The position numbers and the translations under genes are program-made. A stretch of 20,065 bases of DNA from an uncultured Fretibacterium sp. (GTDB taxonomy: Bacteria > Synergistota > Synergistia > Synergistales > Aminobacteriaceae): positions 1 to 20,065 of the forward strand of contig CALCEM010000006.1 of assembly GCA_937900285.1 (NCBI GenBank), in the 5' to 3' direction. The notes under the pieces are model-generated. The model saw only the letters and a list, made by a program, of their open reading frames with translations, ran no database searches and was not told where the DNA came from. How positions within the stretch are numbered: the stretch's first letter is position 1; each line of letters starts with the position of its first letter. This document shows positions 15,364 to 20,065 of this stretch, in pieces.

Positions 15364-15403
15364 TAAAAAATCCCCCCGATCAAAATTTTTTAACCGAAGG
15401 GAT
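15364..15403 (-). terminator. Terminator after the alcohol dehydrogenase gene
   Basis: ATCCCTTCGGT pairs over 11 bp with ATCGGGGGGAT (three G-T pairs), loop of about 12 nt, then a run of T on the minus strand. It separates the TRAP-dehydrogenase group from the radical SAM gene on the same strand. Confidence 0.8.
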
Positions 15404-15450
15404 AAACGAATTTTCTAAATTAAAATTTAAATTAAAACTTAAATTAAAAC

Positions 15451-16473
15451 TTAATCAAACAATAATGAAATTTTTCTGATCGATGGGTCATGGCTGTCAA
15501 CAAAATCAAAAGCTTTTTGAGCATCCATAAAATTAAATGTATGCGAAACAGCTCCGTTTAAATTTACTTTATGTTCGTTCACGAGCTTTATTACTTCGGC
15601 AAATTTTCTATTTTGCAAACGGCTTCCGCGTATATCTAATTCTTTGGACGTTATCACAAATTGATTAATTTCATCCGGAGCAATGCTGAACCCCATCGTT
15701 ATAACCCGTGTAGCATTTCCGGCAGCTTTGCACGCGTTCAATAAACTTCCTTTTACGCAGGCTGCATCAATCGTAACAGTTGGACCGTAACCTCCAGTAA
15801 TTTCTTTTGCGCGGTTCACAATGTCCTCTTCACGGGAATTTATAATATCCGTCGCACCATTCTTTAAAGCTTCTTCCAGTTTTACCTGATCAATATCGGC
15901 CATAATAATTTTATGCGGATTAAATAATCTCACGATCCGCAATAAACTGCTGCCCAAAGCTCCTGCGCCAATTATCATTACGTCATCTTCACTTTCGAGT
16001 TGAGCACGGCTGCAAGCTTGAACAGCTATTGTTGTAGGTTCGATCATTACGGCATCTTTATATTCGAGAAAATCCGGCAGTAAATAACAATCATCTTCAG
16101 GGACGGCCATAAATTCGCGGTAACCTCCATCAATATGAACGCCACGAACTTTTAAATTATGGCAAACATTCGGACGGTGTTTTTTACAGGCATAACATTC
16201 ACCGCAGGCAGTAACCTGATCAATTATTACGCGGTCTCCGAGTTTTTTATTTTTGACGTTTGGGCCGACCTCAACAATTTCGCCGACGATCTCATGTCCT
16301 ATAACTCTTGGATATGTAGCAGCGGCGTTAGTTCCGTGATAAATTCCGACATCTGAACCGCAAATCCCGGACGCTTTAATTTTAACGAGCACGTTATTTT
16401 CCTGGTCGATCGCAGGTTTTGGCATGTCAATAATTTTTAATTCATTTGGCTTCACGATTTGAACAGCTTTCAT
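15451..16473 (-). CDS. Zinc-dependent alcohol dehydrogenase, RspB/sugar-acid dehydrogenase-like
   Basis: A 340-residue medium-chain NAD(P)-dependent dehydrogenase. The catalytic zinc site is visible as Cys38 (GICGSD), His60-Glu61 (GHE) and Glu145. The structural zinc has four cysteines: Cys90, Cys93, Cys96, Cys104. The nucleotide fold has GAGALG at 169-174, and an acidic residue at the end of the next strand (MADID) favours NAD. GVHIDGGYREFMAVP resembles the RspB / L-galactonate or L-gulonate dehydrogenase branch, so the substrate may be a sugar acid or polyol. A strong GGAGG precedes the ATG by about 11 nt. It follows the TRAP permease genes on the same strand, with no clear terminator between, so it probably acts on the imported compound. 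Confidence 0.85.
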   Translation of the reverse strand: MKAVQIVKPNELKIIDMPKPAIDQENNVLVKIKASGICGSDVGIYHGTNAAATYPRVIGHEIVGEIVEVGPNVKNKKLGDRVIIDQVTACGECYACKKHRPNVCHNLKVRGVHIDGGYREFMAVPEDDCYLLPDFLEYKDAVMIEPTTIAVQACSRAQLESEDDVMIIGAGALGSSLLRIVRLFNPHKIIMADIDQVKLEEALKNGATDIINSREEDIVNRAKEITGGYGPTVTIDAACVKGSLLNACKAAGNATRVITMGFSIAPDEINQFVITSKELDIRGSRLQNRKFAEVIKLVNEHKVNLNGAVSHTFNFMDAQKAFDFVDSHDPSIRKISLLFD

Positions 16474-16628
16474 AATTTGAATTACACCTCCGAAAATTTT
16501 TTAATTTTTTTAACAGGCCATGAAGTTTTTTTTTAATTTACGAATTTCAATGAATCTCAATAATTTAAAACAATTTAAAACTCAATCATATATAACTAAA
16601 CATAAATTTTAACGCCAAATATAAATTT

Positions 16629-17912
16629 TTAAATTCCGTACAGCAAATTAACAAGCCATAACGTTACAGGCGGAACATACGTAACTAATAACAAAACTAT
16701 AAAATTACAAATTAAAAACGGTGTTATTGCTTTTGTCGCCCTCGCAATTGAAATTTTTCCGATCGAACTCGTTATAAATAAACATACTCCAACCGGCGGA
16801 GTTGTTAAACCAATTACTAAATTTAAAACGCACATTACTCCGAATTGAATCGGGCTTACTCCGATCGATGTCACAACAGGCAGTAAAACCGGGAATAAAA
16901 TCGTTAATGCAGCAATCGTCTCCATAAAACATCCAACAAATAATAAAAATATATTTATAATGAGCAATATAATAAATTTATTTCTCGTAATTGACAAAAT
17001 CCAATTTGCGATCATCGTTGGGATCTGCTCTTTTGTTAATACGTACGCAAATACGTTTGCAAATCCTACAAGCACCATTATTCCAGCTGCTCCGACCATC
17101 GAATCACGAATTACTGCGAGTGCCTTCGTTATATTTAATTCACGGTAAATAAAAAATCCTACGAATAACGCATATAACACCGCAATTACAGAAGCTTCCG
17201 TTGGCGTAACAATTCCCGTTAAAATTCCAGCCAAAATTATGAACATCATCAATAACGCCCAAAATGCTTCACGTCCGCTCGATAAAATTTCCCGTAATGT
17301 CGCGCGCTTTTCATTTTTTGGATAATTGTGCTTCACCGAAATAATATAAGCTACGATCATCATCCCAACGCCCATTAATATCCCCGGAATAACTCCGGCA
17401 ACAAACATTTTTGAAACTGAAATCCCCGTCAAAGTCCCGGCCATTATCATCGGAACTGAAGGCGGAATAATCGGACCAATACAAGACGAAGCAGCCGTAA
17501 CAGCTACAGAATAATCTGAATCATAGCCGTCTTTTACCATCGCTGGAATTAAAATCCCTCCAAGCGAAGCAGCATCCGCAGCAGCCGTCCCCGATACTCC
17601 GGCGAAAATCATCGAAGCTCCTATATTTGCAAGCCCCAAACCTCCGCGAATATGTCCGATAACTTTATCGCAAAATCTTACTATTTGATACGTTATGCCC
17701 CCGGTGTTCATTAAATTTCCAGCTAACATAAAACCAGGTATACATAACAGCGTAAACGAATCTAAACCTGAAAAAAATCTCTGCGCAAATGTTACAAGAG
17801 GCATATTTTCAAGCAAAAAATATAAAAGTGACGAAACTCCCAAACAATAAGCAACCGGAACTCCGAAAAATAAAAATATTACGAAGCTCACAAATAATAC
17901 TGCTACACTCAT
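16629..17912 (-). CDS. dctM: TRAP transporter large permease, DctM family
   Basis: The large membrane subunit of a TRAP transporter, driving uptake of an organic anion with a sodium or proton gradient. The 427-residue protein is hydrophobic throughout, with about twelve predicted membrane spans. Family signatures include PGFMLAGNLMNTGGI (about 54-68), GVSGTAAADAASLGGILIPAM, then SSCIGPIIPPSVPMIMAGTL and NLVIGLTTPPVGVCLFI. The ATG directly follows the dctQ stop; an AGGAGG lies within the end of dctQ, so translation is coupled. Confidence 0.95.
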   Translation of the reverse strand: MSVAVLFVSFVIFLFFGVPVAYCLGVSSLLYFLLENMPLVTFAQRFFSGLDSFTLLCIPGFMLAGNLMNTGGITYQIVRFCDKVIGHIRGGLGLANIGASMIFAGVSGTAAADAASLGGILIPAMVKDGYDSDYSVAVTAASSCIGPIIPPSVPMIMAGTLTGISVSKMFVAGVIPGILMGVGMMIVAYIISVKHNYPKNEKRATLREILSSGREAFWALLMMFIILAGILTGIVTPTEASVIAVLYALFVGFFIYRELNITKALAVIRDSMVGAAGIMVLVGFANVFAYVLTKEQIPTMIANWILSITRNKFIILLIINIFLLFVGCFMETIAALTILFPVLLPVVTSIGVSPIQFGVMCVLNLVIGLTTPPVGVCLFITSSIGKISIARATKAITPFLICNFIVLLLVTYVPPVTLWLVNLLYGI

Positions 17913-18452
17913 TTATTCTGCTACCTCCTCAACATCTACATTTCCAAAATTTTCCTCTTCGGAGCTGGCTAATAAAATTTTTGAATCAGTCCCAGACAAT
18001 AATAAAATTATTCGCATCACATATGAAACAGCCTGCAATATTACGAATAACAAAACTGAAAAATTAATCCATTGCATTGGGAGCTGCATTGCAGTAGATA
18101 CCATTCTGAAACGCAAAAATACAAATTTTGGAACTGAATAATATGCAAGATATACATCAAAAATTATTAACATCACGCAAATTAATACTTCATAAAATTT
18201 TTTAAACCCTTCCGAAAATTTTGACGTTATAATAACAACCCGCGCGTATTCATCTTTTAATGAGACCGCCCCAGCCCCAACCGCAACAGAATATATAAAT
18301 AAATATCTCGCTGCCTCCTCAGTCCATGACGGAACTACAGGCAAAAATGTACGGCTGAAAACTTGAATCACAACGGCTGCAATATATCCAATCATCCCTA
18401 TTACTGCAACAAATGAGATTAACCAGTAATAAATTTTAGTTAATATTTTCAT
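17913..18452 (-). CDS. dctQ: TRAP transporter small permease, DctQ family
   Basis: The small membrane subunit that joins DctM in the TRAP transporter. The 179-residue protein shows four hydrophobic spans and the family motif VPSWTEEAARYLFIYSVAVG (about 38-57). The C-terminal 30 residues are acidic (SSEEENFGNVDVEEVAE). AGGAGG lies 12 nt before the ATG. It lies between dctP and dctM. Confidence 0.92.
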   Translation of the reverse strand: MKILTKIYYWLISFVAVIGMIGYIAAVVIQVFSRTFLPVVPSWTEEAARYLFIYSVAVGAGAVSLKDEYARVVIITSKFSEGFKKFYEVLICVMLIIFDVYLAYYSVPKFVFLRFRMVSTAMQLPMQWINFSVLLFVILQAVSYVMRIILLLSGTDSKILLASSEEENFGNVDVEEVAE

Positions 18453-18490
18453 GAGTTATAAAATCCTCCTGAACATAAATATAAAAAAAT

Positions 18491-18519
18491 TCCCGGCCAT
18501 AATTTTTTTACAACCGGGA
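18491..18519 (-). terminator. Attenuating hairpin between dctP and dctQ
   Basis: TCCCGG and CCGGGA form a 6-bp stem with a 17-nt loop, followed on the minus strand by A and then seven T. Such a weak intrinsic terminator would let part of the transcripts continue into dctQM and give excess binding protein. Confidence 0.6.
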
Positions 18520-18537
18520 GAATTTTAATTTTTAAAT

Positions 18538-19521
18538 TTATTCGACAGCTTTAATTTTGTCATATAACGGCCTTAAATATTTATATTCGCCTTCCATTAA
18601 TTTTTGCATTGCGTCATTTGCTAATTTTGCGAAGGCTGCCTGATCGACATCGTTAATAATTTCCATTCCTTTGGATTTTAAAAACCCTTCCAGCTCGGCC
18701 TCGTCCTCTAAAAATAATTTATGTTCATATGCCTGCATTTCTTTTCCGACTTCTAAAACGATTTTTTGCAAATCTGCCGGCAAATTCTGGAAACTCTGTT
18801 CAGCCATTGCGAAATATAACCAGGTCCTTAAATGTTCAGTCTTGCATAAATATTTTTGAACTTCGTATAAATTTCCTGATTTAATCATCGCTAACGGGTT
18901 CTCCTGGCCTTGAATAGTTCCGCTCTGCAAGCTCGTGAAAACTTCTGCGAATGCCATCGGTGTAGGTTTAGCTCCGAAAGCTTCGAAAGTTGCTACAGTT
19001 ATCGTTGAAGCTGGTGTACGAATTATTACGCCTTTAATATCGTCCGGGGTTCTAATAGCTTTATTAGCTGTAACATCGCGCGGGCCTCTGACGAAATACG
19101 CCAAACATCTAAAGCCTGCACCGTCCATTAACATTAAATTTTCGATTTCTTTACCAATTTCACCGCCCGCAACTTTTTCGACATGGGCATCACTGGTCAT
19201 CAGATAAGGCACACCTAAAATTCCGAGTTCAGGCACATATGTCATCATTGATTCACCAGTAATTACTACATCGACTCCGCCACCGGTTAAAGCTGATTGG
19301 ATCGTGTCGATCTCGTTTCCGAGCTGGCTATTTGGATAAATTTTAACTTCAATTTTTCCCTCTGAACGTTTTTCTATTTGTTCTTTAAAAAATAATGAAG
19401 CCTTATGCCAGGAATGATTTTCATCAACAATATGAGTAACTGTGATCGTGTAAGGTGCTGCGATTGCGATGCCGGAAAATATTAAAACGAACATCAGGAC
19501 TAAAGCAGAAAATTTTTTCAT
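18538..19521 (-). CDS. dctP: TRAP transporter substrate-binding protein, DctP family
   Basis: The extracytoplasmic receptor of the TRAP system. From the ATG at 19521 it has 327 residues with a clear signal peptide: MKKFSA, a hydrophobic core and cleavage probably near residues 20-22 before PYTITV. The family core GVIIRTPAS (164-171) holds the conserved Arg167 that usually binds the substrate carboxylate; it is followed by MAFAEVFTSLQSGTIQGQENP. The substrate is therefore probably a carboxylate; its identity cannot be read. The first gene of the cluster, ahead of dctQ, dctM and the dehydrogenase. A longer TTG start at 19530 would sit one base from the ribosome site and is rejected. Confidence 0.94.
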   Translation of the reverse strand: MKKFSALVLMFVLIFSGIAIAAPYTITVTHIVDENHSWHKASLFFKEQIEKRSEGKIEVKIYPNSQLGNEIDTIQSALTGGGVDVVITGESMMTYVPELGILGVPYLMTSDAHVEKVAGGEIGKEIENLMLMDGAGFRCLAYFVRGPRDVTANKAIRTPDDIKGVIIRTPASTITVATFEAFGAKPTPMAFAEVFTSLQSGTIQGQENPLAMIKSGNLYEVQKYLCKTEHLRTWLYFAMAEQSFQNLPADLQKIVLEVGKEMQAYEHKLFLEDEAELEGFLKSKGMEIINDVDQAAFAKLANDAMQKLMEGEYKYLRPLYDKIKAVE

Positions 19522-19531
19522 AAATAACAAG

Positions 19532-19537
19532 CCTCCT
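19532..19537 (-). promoter_or_regulatory. Ribosome binding site of dctP, within an inverted repeat
   Basis: AGGAGG 10 nt before the ATG at 19521 fixes the start. It overlaps TCAGGA (19539-19534), which is the inverted complement of TCCTGA (19568-19563); between them lie A7T7-like runs. The fold could partly hide the ribosome site. Confidence 0.6.
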
Positions 19538-19613
19538 GAACAAAAAAATTTTTTTAATATTATCAGGACTTTATTTTGTGAAAATTCGTAATAATGCGTG
19601 ATTTAAATAATAT

Positions 19614-19945
19614 TTATCTCCGCAAGAGCTTTAACATAATCCGCGATATACGTGACATAAATCTTTTTACAACATAAAACGGAAATTCAAACGCAAAATT
19701 TTTAAACGGGATTAATTTAAACGCAAAATATAATTTATTTATCTGAATAATTTTCTCGTGAAATAATTTTATTTCTTGATTGCTCATCGTCAGAAAATAC
19801 GGGAAACATATTCCATACATTGAAGAGCCGTGACCTTTGGCATTAAACGGAAAATTTAAAATTTTGGGATTACTTTTTATTAATTCGTTTTGCTCCTTAT
19901 CGTGTTCACATTCTGCAGGCCATAAATAAAACTTGCCCCCCCCCC
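19614..19945 (-). CDS. Unrecognised protein, C-terminal fragment behind a G tract
   Basis: About 105 residues from the G tract to the stop: GKFYLWPAECEHDKEQ, then KGHGSSMYGICFPYFL, ending in a basic tail (KRFMSRISRIMLKLLRR). The composition is AT-rich like the rest of the window. The frame stays open through the G tract into the GC-richer stub, giving MQGSARAFILLRLSLSR, but that extension looks like an out-of-frame reading of the glycosyltransferase below and is probably not real. I do not recognise the family; an aromatic, basic C-terminus near glycan genes suggests a surface-glycan enzyme, but this is a guess. Confidence 0.45.
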
Positions 19946-20065
19946 ATCTTAGCCCTGAAATCCTCGATAGGCTCAGTCTCAATAAAATGAAAGCCCTCGC
20001 CGAGCCTTGCATATAGCTCGTCGCAGAGAGCCTTCTGATGATGATTGAAATAGTTTGAATAAAAT
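19906..20065 (-). CDS. Glycosyltransferase, N-terminal fragment ending past a G tract
   Basis: The frame enters at the window edge and reads FYSNYFNHHQKALCDELYAR, then LGEGFHFIETEPIEDFRAKMG. From memory this is the start of a family of glycosyltransferases found in gut bacteria (opening 'NYFNHHQKP-CDELY'). After the G tract it runs only QVLFMACRM to a TGA at 19906-19908. With nine or twelve G it would join the frame of the downstream fragment. The stub is about 43% GC, higher than its neighbours. Either a phase-off gene or a chimeric join. Confidence 0.5.
   Translation of the reverse strand, partial: FYSNYFNHHQKALCDELYARLGEGFHFIETEPIEDFRAKMGGGQVLFMACRM
19936..19945. repeat. Homopolymer tract C10/G10 (right)
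   Basis: Ten C on the plus strand (G10 on the coding minus strand), again directly after an ATG on the coding side. Two unrelated-looking reading frames meet here. Confidence 0.9.

Noticed and set aside
16474..16628. Separate promoter or terminator between dctM and the dehydrogenase gene
   Set aside because: The gap is AT-rich with long A and T runs but has no convincing stem and no matched -35/-10 pair on the minus strand.
19522..19530. TTG start for dctP at 19530
   Set aside because: It is one base from the AGGAGG; the ATG nine bases later has normal spacing and begins a typical signal peptide, MKKFSA.
1..20065. Insertion sequence, prophage, CRISPR array or toxin-antitoxin module
   Set aside because: No transposase, terminal inverted repeats, spaced direct repeats or small paired genes were seen; all tandem repeats are short simple repeats.

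Overview
The window is AT-rich bacterial DNA with densely packed genes and the ordinary genetic code (TGA is used as a stop). It carries anaerobe-type metabolism: a one-piece transketolase, QueH-type queuosine synthesis, a TRAP transporter and a tryptophan T-box leader. I see a gut or rumen type anaerobe. The TRAP system with a T-box would fit Synergistota or a Firmicutes relative, but this placement is weak. No tRNA, rRNA, insertion sequence or CRISPR array was seen.

Layout. (1) 1-98 is a more GC-rich stub (about 53% GC) that ends in a run of ten G. (2) 108-500 is the 3' part of a LicD-like gene, closed by a terminator. (3) 584-3080, minus strand: transketolase and then queH. (4) 3247-4438: a pentanucleotide repeat, a GT4 glycosyltransferase and a terminator. 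(5) 4498-9422, plus strand: a tRNA nucleotidyltransferase-like gene with a damaged first catalytic motif, mnmE, and ilvB-ilvN. (6) 9440-14340: a promoter, a Trp-specific T-box with its terminator, then trpD-trpC-trpF-trpB-trpA without trpE or trpG, and a terminator. (7) 14339-15313, minus strand: a radical SAM gene whose first codons are a pentanucleotide repeat. (8) 15364-19521, minus strand: a TRAP cluster in the order dctP-dctQ-dctM, then a zinc alcohol dehydrogenase and a terminator. (9) 19614-20065, minus strand: the 3' part of an unrecognised gene, joined through a run of ten G to the start of a different glycosyltransferase in another frame.

How it works together. The core is amino-acid synthesis (acetolactate synthase; tryptophan from anthranilate), with the trp genes switched on when uncharged tRNA-Trp accumulates. 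The TRAP cluster and dehydrogenase look like uptake and oxidation of an organic or sugar acid. Scattered among these housekeeping genes are four genes or fragments of probable surface-glycan or modification type (LicD, GT4, radical SAM, the right-end glycosyltransferase). Each sits on a simple sequence repeat (G10, AGTCC x5, TGAGA x6, G10), a pattern typical of phase-variable contingency loci. The two pentamer repeats look genuine. The two G10 tracts coincide with changes in composition and reading frame at both ends, so chimeric assembly must be excluded there first.
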